Shown here piece by piece: positions 1 through 8,920 of a stretch of DNA of 64,000 nucleotides. The position numbers and the translations under genes were made by a program. The stretch comes from Mimachlamys varia. Taxonomy: Eukaryota > Mollusca > Bivalvia > Pectinida > Pectinidae. The stretch is taken from the NCBI GenBank assembly GCA_947623455.1, contig OX392528.1, positions 1,254,001 to 1,318,000 on the forward strand, read 5' to 3'. The notes below the pieces were generated by a model. That model saw only the letters and a list, made by a program, of their open reading frames with translations, was not told the DNA's origin and did not search any database. Numbering within the stretch: the stretch's first letter is position 1; each line of letters begins with the position of its first letter.

Positions 1-1606
1 GCTGAATTTGTCGTTGCAAATAAGTTTTTATTCACGCATTGAAGGAGGGGAGATCACTCTGTTTTAAGCGGTTCATCGACACTGATGGAAAAATTCAGTC
101 TACAGAATTTTTGTTTGGTCAATGCAATTTGAAATGTCCATAGACCTATTGTCTACGGGACTTCATGAATTACTTTCGCACACTGGTGTTATCAAATAAT
201 TTAGAAAACTTAAGTACAAGGGGAATAACTCTAGAAAGGGAGGTGTTTTACAATGTATGAAGTGAAAAATGATATGGGTTGGACCATGCTATATTCTGCA
301 GTAAATCATGATTTCTATGAGAAGACACCAGTCACCTCCCGACGTTTTTCGCCGAGAAAGCCCTAAAAGTCAAACAAGCAGATCCAGATCCTTAATCATC
401 AGTATTGATGGCGTATTGAAAACTTATGAAGAGATGAACTGCCACTGAGAGCCACCAGACAACGTCTGCAGTGATAAATCTACGTGCGCATATTGCATCC
501 TGTACTCGAATAATTTTTAAAGGACCCATTGAATTTCTGGAAGTGGTTAAATTTAACATTGTGGGACCCATTGTTTTTCGCAATACACATGAAAAGGACC
601 CATGGAAAAATAATTGTAGATTGATCACTGCGTCTGTATTACAAAATCTCACCTACACAACTTTTGACTGATATATTCATACACGATAAGCAAAATTCAG
701 AAGAATTATAAACGACTTGATCAAAATGAGCAGTTTTCCGAAGGAGTATAGCGAAGACTAACAATACACCATGACGGTGAGTAAACGATCACTGGTCATC
801 TTGACGATTGCTATTTCGGAACGTGAACAACTTGTGTTTACAAATCTACAGTATCAATGATACCTCATCCTTTCATATCCATCAGCCTTTAACTTCGACG
901 CCAAATGATCATCTGCGTTGACATAAATAAGAAGAAATATACTGAAAAACAAAATCTTGAATGTGTTCATGCCTTTTACTCTACAGCATGCGGCCATATT
1001 TGTTTGTCTAATCGTAGAGTCCGCTGACGGTTCTGGCAGATCCGGAAATTTATAATAGGCTAGCCAATAATAATAGTAAATAAATATAAAGACATGTGTA
1101 TTATTTGATTAGATATTTCATTGGGGCATTGTGAACTTTATACTGCTAGTTATGTATCCCTAAACCGATGTGTAAAGGATTTAAATTGATTTTCGAGAAA
1201 CAGGACACACCGGTATTCGTTAAGTCGATTCAAAACAGGTAAATTACTCTTAACACCTTAACTTTGTAGTAAACATATAGTTGTAATAAGTTATCAGCTC
1301 ACAGTATATATTGCGTATATATCCGTACAAATTGAATGAAATATATATGTATATAAATACATATTATATATCATCATTTTAAACAGAAAAAAATTCACAA
1401 AAGTATATTTCTTTCATTGATTTCTAGTTAAAAAACCCCTAAAATATAATATTTGACAAAATGACAAGTTTTGTTTAAAAAAGTCTGTGTAGAAACACCC
1501 TTTTTATACTTCATTGGTATAATTGTTAAACGAGAGATCTGATGAGTTATACAGATTGTAATAATGACTCTAATCACAGAAATTCAAGTCCGTGCTGTAA
1601 TTATAT
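1..1606. other. intergenic sequence, no gene recognised
   Basis: Only short overlapping open frames occur (for example 392-652 on minus and 471-671 on plus, on top of each other), with no recognisable motif and no plausible splice structure. From about 1070 the sequence becomes AT-rich. A terminal exon of an upstream gene cannot be excluded. Confidence 0.5.
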
Positions 1607-2022
1607 GGACTCACACAACTATATATGTACAGTGTATATAATTTACTATATGTTATTACTAAGCTTTCAAGCTAATAACTTTAATATTTGAAGTCCAACA
1701 CTTGTGTCAATTAACTGCCTAAATTCACAGATACATACATGACAAAAGCTTCAAATGGCATTTTTATGAGGACTTTACAGGCATTTAAGCTCGCTACAGG
1801 CGTCTGCTTCAGACAACCGGAAATTTACATGTCAAACCATGGCCAGTGAAATGGGACGGGAACACTCTCTAACTTTTGACCCCATATCAATCCGCCATAC
1901 CAAAAGTATATATTTTTGTAAAGTAAAATATATTTGTATCTATAGGTTTCATCCAATGCAGAACAGGTCAACAATTACCTATTTAAATTACTCAGAATCA
2001 CTGTACTTAGTTGTGTGAGTCC
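1607..2022. mobile_element. possible MITE bounded by 14-bp inverted repeats
   Basis: GGACTCACACAACT at 1607-1620 is matched by its exact reverse complement at 2009-2022. After a small gap the similarity continues inward as GTACAGTG on the left and its complement on the right. The 416-bp interior is AT-rich and has no open frame of note. No clear target-site duplication was found, so a non-autonomous DNA transposon is an inference; a chance or decayed inverted repeat is the alternative. Confidence 0.4.
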
Positions 2023-2260
2023 TTTAAGAAAGTAACATTTGATTATATAGGGCAATAGACAATTCTCGTTCTGCTTGGACATATAGGACAATGCACTTCT
2101 ATTTGGTAGAATTCCCAACACGTATCCAAATTGAAAAGTTCCCAATCGGCAATCTTTGCTAAGTTTTGCGATTTAGCTTGTACAGATGCTACAAAAGTCA
2201 TTCCGAGGAAAATGGATATTTCTTCCCCAATGTCTTTTACTATATCATGATGTCGTGCGT

Positions 2261-2400
2261 AGCCCAAGTTTCCTCAGGCTCTGTCTCAAGACTTTTCCAT
2301 AGTAGCCCGAGTTTCCTCTGGTCCTGACACCAGACATGGAAATAGTAGGCCGAGTTTCCTCTGGCCCTGACACCAGATTGGAAATAGTAGTCCGAGTTTC
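2261..2400. repeat. 43-bp minisatellite, left part
   Basis: About three units of a 43-bp repeat with core GTTTCCTCTGGTCCTGACAC followed by an AATAGTAG segment. The array is cut at 2400 by the copia 5' LTR and resumes at 7280. One unit reads TTTTCCATAGTAGCCC instead of the usual core, and the same odd unit recurs at about 7595-7625 in the right part, so the two parts share a higher-order block. Confidence 0.9.
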
Positions 2401-2573
2401 TGTTGATCTCATATGACAGTGCAAGGGAAGTAACTCATATACTGACATTACCAACAGTTACTTCCCCAGATTGGAACTCTTACTCGAAGGAGATATGATT
2501 GTTGTAGAGTGATGAAATAAAATGGCGGGAAGACAGCATTGGAGTCAGTAGAGTCATTTATAGTGAATTAACA
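2401..2573 (+). repeat. 5' LTR of the copia element
   Basis: It begins TG and ends CA, and is the same length and sequence as 7107-7279 by eye. It should contain the element promoter. An AATAAA occurs within it (about 2517-2522 in the run GATGAAATAAAATGG), which could serve as the polyadenylation signal in the 3' copy. Confidence 0.95.
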
Positions 2574-2574
2574 G

Positions 2575-2586
2575 TGGTAGCAGAGC
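2575..2586 (+). other. primer-binding site, initiator tRNA-Met type
   Basis: TGGTAGCAGAGC starts one base after the 5' LTR. It matches the complement of the 3' end of animal initiator tRNA-Met (TGGTAGCAGAGG) at 11 of 12 positions. Priming of minus-strand cDNA by this tRNA is usual for copia elements; the tRNA sequence is recalled, not computed. Confidence 0.8.
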
Positions 2587-2679
2587 GAACTGTGGCTGTT
2601 TTTGGGAGAAAAGTGTACCTGAACAACTCATTGGAGAATTCTAACAGAGTTAAAGAGTAGTGCCTAGTGAGAGGAGAAA

Positions 2680-3063
2680 ATGACAACTAAAGTGAATCCA
2701 CCAACTTTCCATAAAGGGAAATCTTATGAACTTTACAAACAGGAACTGTTAGCCTGGAATGAAATAACAGAGCTTGCCAAAGCTAAAAGGGGTGTTGCTA
2801 TTGCTCTCAGTCTGCCAGAGGATTGTGAACAAAGAATCCGTGAGAAAGTGTTTGATCAAATATCTCTAGATGACTTAAAACAGGAAACTGGATTTGGAAC
2901 ACTGGTTACATTTCTTGACAAACATCTAGCCAAAGATGATCTTGCAGACAGTTTGGAAAAATTTGAGGAATTTGAGGATCTAACAAAAAGTGAAGGTCAG
3001 TCAGTAAATGATTTCATAGCTACCTTTGATAGTAAATACCGAAGGATCGAGAAAAAAATATGA
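2680..3063 (+). CDS. copia Gag, N-terminal part (frame-broken)
   Basis: A 127-residue frame whose ATG follows the LTR and primer site by about 95 nt. It resembles the N-terminal half of copia-type Gag (UBN2/Retrotran_gag class): FHKGKSYELYKQELLAWNEI near the start, then acidic helices ending in SVNDFIATFDSKYRRIEKK. It stops at TGA 3061-3063 right after an A7 run (3052-3058). The rest of the same Gag domain continues in the -1 frame at the start of the next ORF, so this is not a natural protein end. Either a one-base indel in the homopolymer or a programmed -1 shift explains it. Its role would be assembly of the virus-like particle. Confidence 0.85.
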   Translation: MTTKVNPPTFHKGKSYELYKQELLAWNEITELAKAKRGVAIALSLPEDCEQRIREKVFDQISLDDLKQETGFGTLVTFLDKHLAKDDLADSLEKFEEFEDLTKSEGQSVNDFIATFDSKYRRIEKKI

Positions 3064-6000
3064 AATACCCGTCAGAAATCTTAGCCTTCAAGTTACTAAG
3101 GAAAGCAAACATCACAAAAGAGGAAAAAATGTTGGTTTTGACAGGCATGAACTATGAAAATCGTGACACCCTATATGAGCAAGCTAAAACATCCTTGAAA
3201 AAGTTTAAGGGGGAAGGCAGTCATGTTAAAAGTGACACACCAAGTATCAAGCTTGAACCAACTTTCTTGGCAGAAAATGAGGAAGCATTGTTGGCTGCAG
3301 GGTATGTGAAAAGAGGGAACTATGGATACAGAAGAGGTGGGCGTCAGAACAGGGGGAGTGGGAGAGGATTTCAATCATCCCAACGAGGAGTCAAGAACAT
3401 AAACCCTACAGGGCCTGATGGAAAAGTTCTTACATGTCGGTCATGTGGGTCATTTCGCCATCTTATAGCTAAATGTCCCGACAGCTGGGAAAACATGGCA
3501 AAAGTGAATGTTGCGGAAGAAGAAGAACAGGCAGTATTGTTCACAGGGTATCACAAGGAGGACATCATACAACTTGGTGCTGATGCACGCAATTGTGCTG
3601 TGTTAGACAGTGCTTGTAGTAGTACAGTATGTGGAAAGACTTGGTTACAAACTTATCTAGACTCACTCAGCGATGAGGACCGTATGAAAGTGATTAGTGA
3701 GGAAGGACACAGAGTTTTCAAGTTTGGTGGAGGAACGAAGATAAAATCAGATGGTGAATATGTTCTTCCCATGTGCATGGTAGGAAAACAGGTAACAGTC
3801 AGAACAGATGTGGTGGACTCAGACATTCCTTTGTTACTGTCAAGGTCAGCTATGAAAAAAGCTGGGGTTAAAATGGACTTGGAGAATGACACCGCTGTGA
3901 TTATGGGAGAAGAAGTAGCTTTGAATCTCACATCATCTGGCCATTATTGCATCCCAATTGACAAAACAGAGACACTTCCTGTTGAGGAAGTGAATGCTGT
4001 AAAAATTGAAGAACTCAGCCCAGAGAAACGGAAATCAACCTTGTTGAAGCTTCACCGTCAGTTTGCTCATCCTCCAAAGAAGAGACTGGTAGCATTGTTG
4101 AAGGATGCTGGAGCATGGCATGAAGAGTATGATGAGGACCTATCTGAAATAGACACAAATTGTGAACTTTGTAAGGTCTATGCCAAGACCCCACCGAGGC
4201 CGGTTGTAGCATTACCAATGGCTAGAGAGTTCAACGAAAAAGTGTCAATGGATCTCAAGCATTACAACGACAAATGGATACTGCATATGATTGACATGTG
4301 GTCTAGATACACAGTTTCTGTTTTCATCACCAGAAAGAAACCCAGCAATGTAATTGATGCCTTGATGAAGAACTGGGTCGGGGTATTTGGAGTCATGGGT
4401 GCATTGATGACTGACAATGGAGGAGAGTTCAACTCAGAGGAAATGCGGGAGGTCACTTCAATCTTGAACGTGCGCGTGTGCACTACAGCAGGAATGAGTC
4501 CTTTTCAAAATGGTTTGTGTGAACGAGTACATGCAATCACTGACATGATGTTTGTTAAATTAGCAGCCGAACATTCAAAAGTAGAGCCTGAAACTCTTTT
4601 AGCCTGGGCCAACATGGCGAAAAACTCGCTGCAAATGTGGAATGGCTTCAGCAGCCACCAGCTTGTGTTTGGAAAGAATCCTAACCTACCTAACATCATG
4701 CAAGCAGAGTTACCAGCCTTAGAAGGGAGCACAACGAGTGAGATATTTTTCAAGCACTTGAATGCCTTGCATGAAACACGGAAGGCTTACATACAAACAG
4801 AGGCTGACGAAAGGATAAGGCGAGCCTTGCGGTCAAAAGTGAGGGCAGCAGAACAGGTGTTTGAAAATGGTGACAGCGTATTCTACAAACGAGAAGGGAG
4901 GGAGCGCTGGCTTGGACCTGGAAAGGTTGTGTTCCAGGACGGTAAAGTTGTGTTCGTGAGACATGGTGGTGTTTTTGTCCGAGTATCACCCAACAGGCTG
5001 TGTAAAGTGAAAGGGCATGTCAAAGATGGAATTTCAAATGAAGATCGTGATGAAAGTATTACTGATTCTACAGGAAGTCAGAAGGGCCCAACAAAATTTC
5101 ACCAGATTGTATCAGAAACAGTCACAGGTAAACCAGACAATGATACAAGTGATGATGATGAGAATCCTAGTCTCACTCAAGGTCAAGGTCGTGTCAAAGA
5201 GAATTTACATATTCAATACAAGATGCCAGCATCTGAGGAATGGACCAGTGCTACAATAATCAGTAGGGCAGGCAAGGCAACAGGAAGAAACAAAACATGG
5301 TATAATGTACAAGATGATGTCAGTAATGAAATGAAAAGTGTGGACTTAGGCCGTGTAGAATGGAAAACATTGGATAGTGAAGATGAAGTACAGATTGCAA
5401 CTGATGAACTAAATCCTAGCATTGAAACAGCTAAACAAGCTGAATTACAGAAGTTGCGGCAGTTTGAAACATATACTGAAGTGGAAGATCATGGGCAAAA
5501 TACCATATCTACAAGATGGGTGATAACAAATAAAGACGGTAACCCAAGAGCAAGACTTGTGGCTAGAGGTTTTGAAGAACAGTCGTTTATACCTAAAGAT
5601 AGCCCAACTGTAGGAAAGGGAGCAATGAGAATTTTCCTTACTGTTGCAGCAAGTAAACATTGGAAAGTCAAAACTACAGATATCAAGTCAGCATTCCTAC
5701 AAGGAAAAGAGCTGGATCGAGAGGTATTTATCAAACCACCAGCAGAAAGTGACGCAACAAAAGGTATAATTTGGAAACTCCAACATGGCTTATACGGACT
5801 CAAGGATGGAGCAAGACAGTTCTACTTGAGTGTGAAAGATGAGCTTATAAAACTTGGGTGTAGACAGTTACAGCTTGACCCTGCAGTATTCACATTAATA
5901 AAGGATGGAACCCTGGTCGGAATCATATGTTGCCATGTTGATGATTTTCTACATGCGGGCAATGAAGCATTTGAGGAAATGATTTGCAGGCTTAGAGAGC

Positions 6001-6884
6001 GATTTCTTGCTGGTAAAGTGGAGGAAGGAAATTTCAAATACATTGGTTTCCACATAAAACAAAACACAGATGGAATCATACTTGATCACTCCATGTATAT
6101 GGAGCAACTGGATCACCCACAGATAGACCCAATACGTGCTTCCCAAAAGCAAGGCGAACTTACTGAAGGTGAACAGTCACAGTATCGCAGGTTAGTTGGT
6201 CAGTTAAACTGGGCAGTGCAAGGATCACGACCTGACATGGCTTTTGAACTGGTGGATTTAAGTACAAAACTTTCTGCAGCACTTGTGAGTGACTTATTAC
6301 GAGCTATAAAAGCTATAGGAAAGTTGAAGGATATAAGGCCAGTACAGTTGTTTCCTTCCTTGCAAGGGAACCCCACCAGGGACTGGGAGATCGTAATGTT
6401 CAGTGATGCAGCTTTAGGAAATATCAATAACAGCAGAGGTAGCACGGGAGCGCACATTGTTTGGTTTAAAGATAGGCTCGGAAATTGTTGTCCAATTCAC
6501 TGGAAGTCCAACAAAATTAAAAGAGTTGTGAGGTCCACCATTGCTGTTGAGGCTTTAAGCTTACAGGAAGGACTTGAATCAGCACTGTACTACCGGAAAG
6601 TGTATGAAGACATTTGTGGGATGCAGGAGACCAAATTACCGATCACTGCGTTCATAGACAATAAGAGTGTAGTTGAAGCACTTCAATCAACTAAACTTGT
6701 TGATGACAAACGTCTGAGGATCGACATTGCTGCTATTGTGGAGATGAAAGATCATAACTGTGTCGAGGTCAAATGGTGTCCAGGAAGGATACAGCTTGCT
6801 AATTCTCTGACAAAAAGAGGAGCATCAGGAATTGAGTTATTGAATGTGTTGCAAAGAGGGAAAATGCCAGAGGAATTTGTGTGA
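3060..6884 (+). CDS. copia Gag C-part plus Pol polyprotein
   Basis: A 1274-residue frame overlapping the Gag ORF by 4 nt in the -1 frame. In order: the rest of Gag; a CX2CX4HX4C zinc knuckle at about 126-139; protease with LDSAC (catalytic Asp about 183, with Ala where DSG/DTG is usual); integrase with a His-His-Cys-Cys zinc region from about 332 (CELC) and a D398-D452-E488 triad with DD35E spacing; reverse transcriptase with TDIKSAFLQG and the HVDD catalytic box (Asp about 961-962, His in place of the usual Tyr); RNase H with FSDAA (Asp about 1116), VEALSLQE and an IDNKSVVEAL segment. It ends at TGA 6882-6884. No stop interrupts it, so most enzymatic functions look preserved. The ATG at 3060 may not be a true start; translation more likely arrives by frameshift. 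Confidence 0.93.
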   Translation: MKYPSEILAFKLLRKANITKEEKMLVLTGMNYENRDTLYEQAKTSLKKFKGEGSHVKSDTPSIKLEPTFLAENEEALLAAGYVKRGNYGYRRGGRQNRGSGRGFQSSQRGVKNINPTGPDGKVLTCRSCGSFRHLIAKCPDSWENMAKVNVAEEEEQAVLFTGYHKEDIIQLGADARNCAVLDSACSSTVCGKTWLQTYLDSLSDEDRMKVISEEGHRVFKFGGGTKIKSDGEYVLPMCMVGKQVTVRTDVVDSDIPLLLSRSAMKKAGVKMDLENDTAVIMGEEVALNLTSSGHYCIPIDKTETLPVEEVNAVKIEELSPEKRKSTLLKLHRQFAHPPKKRLVALLKDAGAWHEEYDEDLSEIDTNCELCKVYAKTPPRPVVALPMAREFNEKVSMDLKHYNDKWILHMIDMWSRYTVSVFITRKKPSNVIDALMKNWVGVFGVMGALMTDNGGEFNSEEMREVTSILNVRVCTTAGMSPFQNGLCERVHAITDMMFVKLAAEHSKVEPETLLAWANMAKNSLQMWNGFSSHQLVFGKNPNLPNIMQAELPALEGSTTSEIFFKHLNALHETRKAYIQTEADERIRRALRSKVRAAEQVFENGDSVFYKREGRERWLGPGKVVFQDGKVVFVRHGGVFVRVSPNRLCKVKGHVKDGISNEDRDESITDSTGSQKGPTKFHQIVSETVTGKPDNDTSDDDENPSLTQGQGRVKENLHIQYKMPASEEWTSATIISRAGKATGRNKTWYNVQDDVSNEMKSVDLGRVEWKTLDSEDEVQIATDELNPSIETAKQAELQKLRQFETYTEVEDHGQNTISTRWVITNKDGNPRARLVARGFEEQSFIPKDSPTVGKGAMRIFLTVAASKHWKVKTTDIKSAFLQGKELDREVFIKPPAESDATKGIIWKLQHGLYGLKDGARQFYLSVKDELIKLGCRQLQLDPAVFTLIKDGTLVGIICCHVDDFLHAGNEAFEEMICRLRERFLAGKVEEGNFKYIGFHIKQNTDGIILDHSMYMEQLDHPQIDPIRASQKQGELTEGEQSQYRRLVGQLNWAVQGSRPDMAFELVDLSTKLSAALVSDLLRAIKAIGKLKDIRPVQLFPSLQGNPTRDWEIVMFSDAALGNINNSRGSTGAHIVWFKDRLGNCCPIHWKSNKIKRVVRSTIAVEALSLQEGLESALYYRKVYEDICGMQETKLPITAFIDNKSVVEALQSTKLVDDKRLRIDIAAIVEMKDHNCVEVKWCPGRIQLANSLTKRGASGIELLNVLQRGKMPEEFV

Positions 6885-7106
6885 TACACTTAGTTTGTTG
6901 GGGCATAATAATCCCCGTGACCGGAGGATAGTCTAACCCAGTGATGGTCACTTAATTGATCTTGTTAGTGTATGAACTTGAACATTTTCATGATTGACTC
7001 ATTTCTAATTTGTTTATTCCCCTACTTAATTAATTTCTCTAAAATATAATAATAACCATAACTCCAGAAAAAGAGAAAAAAAAAAAGAAAAGAAAATTGT
7101 AATTAA
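6885..7106 (+). other. copia 3' untranslated region with polypurine tract
   Basis: An AT-rich segment between pol and the 3' LTR. A 31-nt all-purine run lies at 7066-7096 and is the likely primer for plus-strand synthesis. It ends 10 nt before the LTR (intervening TTGTAATTAA), whereas a purine tract normally abuts the LTR. The run may have expanded or shifted. Confidence 0.7.
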
Positions 7107-7279
7107 TGTTGATCTCATATGACAGTGCAAGGGAAGTAACTCATATACTGACATTACCAACAGTTACTTCCCCAGATTGGAACTCTTACTCGAAGGAGAT
7201 ATGATTGTTGTAGAGTGATGAAATAAAATGGCGGGAAGACAGCATTGGAGTCAGTAGAGTCATTTATAGTGAATTAACA
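7107..7279 (+). repeat. 3' LTR of the copia element
   Basis: It is the same as 2401-2573 over all 173 positions as far as I can compare by eye. It is followed by GTTTC, the right copy of the target-site duplication. As the LTR nearer the host gene it could act as an outward promoter toward 8.8 kb, which is inference only. Confidence 0.95.
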
Positions 7280-7915
7280 GTTTCCTCTGGTCCAGACACC
7301 AGACTTGGAAATAGTAGTCCGACTTTTCTCTGGTCCTGTCACCAGACTTGGAAATAGTAGTCCGAGTTTCCTCTGTCCCTGACACCAGACTTGGAAATAG
7401 TAGTCCGAGTTTCCTCTGGTCCAGACACCAGACTTGGAAATAGTAGTCCGAGTTTCCTCTGTCCCTGACACCAGACTTGGAAATAGTAGTCCGAGTTTCC
7501 TCTGTCCCTGTCACCAGACTTGGAAATAGTAGGCCGAGTTTCCTCTAGCCCTGACACCAGACTTGGAAATAGTAGTCCGAGTTTCCTCTGGCTCTGTCTC
7601 AAGACTTTTCCATAGTAGCCCGAGTTTCCTCTGGTCCTGACACCAGACATGGAAATAGTAGGCCGAGTTTCCTCTGACCCTGACACCAGACATGGAAATA
7701 GTAGGCCGAGTTTCCTCTGGCCCTGACACCAGATTGGAAATAGTAGTCCGAGTTTCCTTTGGTCCTGACACCAGACTTGGAAATAGTAGTCCGACTTTTC
7801 TCTGGTCCTGTCACCAGACTTGGAAATAGTAGTCCGAATTTCCTCTGTCCCTGACACCAGACTTGGAAACAGTAGGCCGAGTTTCCTCTGGCCCTGACAC
7901 CAGACTTGGAAATAG
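7280..7915. repeat. 43-bp minisatellite, right part
   Basis: About 15 units of the 43-bp repeat interrupted by the copia insertion. Unit variants alternate (TTGGAAATAGTAGTCC, ATGGAAATAGTAGGCC, CTTTTCTCTGG). The segment from about 7580 to 7757 matches the left part at 2266-2400 apart from one extra unit on this side. Several minus-strand frames are open across it (7260-8079) only because the unit contains few stop codons. Confidence 0.92.
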
Positions 7916-7973
7916 TTTCTCAAAGTTTTCGTCGGCTTGTCTGGCACTTTTGCATAGCTTGTCTGACACTTCA

Positions 7974-8052
7974 CGCGCCGGCCTTTTGCTGTCACTGGAG
8001 GCCTATATTTAGAGGGAAAACCGCCATCCAATGACAGCGAAAGGCCAGCGCG
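7974..8052. repeat. inverted repeat with 25-nt arms
   Basis: The arms at 7974-7998 and 8028-8052 pair at 22 of 25 positions around a 29-nt loop. Arm core CCTTTTGCTGTCACTGG pairs with CCAATGACAGCGAAAGG. It sits directly beyond the 43-bp array and could be a small foldback element or a structured-RNA locus; there is no further evidence of function. Confidence 0.7.
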
Positions 8053-8208
8053 TGTAGTCGTAGTCACGCCAAAATGCATTTTCTATGAAAAAGTGATTCG
8101 ATGCAAGAAAGGTAGGTAAGGATCGATTTTTCGACCTGGAAAGCTTTCCACCCTTTAGCCTTTATGACCATTGACAAAGGGGGCATTTTTATCGAAAATT
8201 GATCTTAA

Positions 8209-8233
8209 CCCCCCCCCCCCACACACACACACA
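8209..8233. repeat. C12 run followed by (AC)n
   Basis: A run of 12 C at 8209-8220 is followed by an AC dinucleotide repeat to about 8233. It is a simple low-complexity tract and a possible assembly weak spot. Confidence 0.95.
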
Positions 8234-8786
8234 AAGTGTAAAATTACTCTAGACACCCTAGTTTAGGTCCAAAACTAGCTGTAACAAATTCTCAGGTCCC
8301 TGTATACCTAACCATATGTAAGACGAGTCAGGGACATCAAGTTCAGATGAAGACTATTATTACTACAAGGGAGCGACATCCGACTTCAAAATCTGCCATT
8401 TTTGTTTAATTTCACCGTTACGTGACCGCGAAATTTTCTTATTTACATCAAATGTTGCCACGACATATTCCAGGGATGCAGAGAGCGTCAGCGAGCAAAA
8501 CGACTGGATCTCGAGGATGGGATATGGAGTGTATTAGGAATAGAAAAGGGAGACATTCATGAGCTGTATCACCTGCATTACTTAACGTACAAGTGAGGCT
8601 TATGATATTTCTAATGTTCTTTCTTTTATGATTTTCTTTGTCATAATTAGAAAAGACCAAATATATATGCAGGCGAAAGCCTAGCAACGTCTTACTCCTA
8701 CAAATATACATATATAATGTAAATGTTAAACCTGTACCGGGATGTACCGGGTTTTGTCGAGCGTTTACGCCAATATTATCCGGTGG

Positions 8787-8793
8787 TATAAAG
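8787..8793 (+). promoter_or_regulatory. possible TATA box of the cysteine synthase gene
   Basis: TATAAAG lies 44-50 bp upstream of the proposed start codon at 8837. If used, transcription would begin near 8815-8825 and the 5' leader would be about 15-20 nt. An ATG at 8799 lies in another frame but probably upstream of such a start site. The copia 3' LTR is 1.5 kb further upstream. This is positional evidence only. Confidence 0.35.
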
Positions 8794-8836
8794 ATAACAT
8801 GAGCTTTCGACCTTTGACCTCAAAGGTGATTCCGAG

Positions 8837-8920
8837 ATGGCAGCTCTCGGGAAATCCTCGCTGTTGTGCAGGTGTTTCACTTCATCAAAAGCGATCAGAG
8901 GTTCCAGACAACTCTCACAG
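8837..8920 (+). CDS. cysteine synthase exon 1 (targeting peptide)
   Basis: It encodes residues 1-28, starting [14 protein letters not shown] and ending SRQLSQ at phase 0, with donor CAG|GTAAGC. A different, longer frame (8742-8924) overlaps here but does not continue into exon 2. Confidence 0.85.

Larger units (their letters stand above)
2401..7279 (+). mobile_element. Ty1/copia LTR retrotransposon, nearly intact
   Basis: The element is 4879 bp. It has two 173-bp LTRs beginning TGTTGATC and ending TTAACA, a primer-binding site, gag and pol frames, and a purine tract before the 3' LTR. The flanking GTTTC at 2396-2400 recurs at 7280-7284 as a 5-bp target-site duplication. I see no difference between the two LTRs, which implies a recent insertion. 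Domain order (capsid-like gag, zinc knuckle, protease, integrase, reverse transcriptase, RNase H) is diagnostic of Ty1/copia, because integrase precedes reverse transcriptase. It lies about 1.55 kb upstream of the cysteine synthase start codon on the same strand. The only visible lesion is the gag frame break near 3052-3063. Confidence 0.95.

Noticed and set aside
5017..5259. Short frames on both strands inside the copia element (about fifteen between 3171 and 6457)
   Set aside because: They overlap the long pol frame and have no motifs.
7339..8079. 246-codon minus-strand frame with repeated RGNSDYYFQVW-like text
   Set aside because: It is the 43-bp minisatellite read in a stop-poor direction, with no motif and no start or splice context. 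The same text appears in other minus frames of the array.
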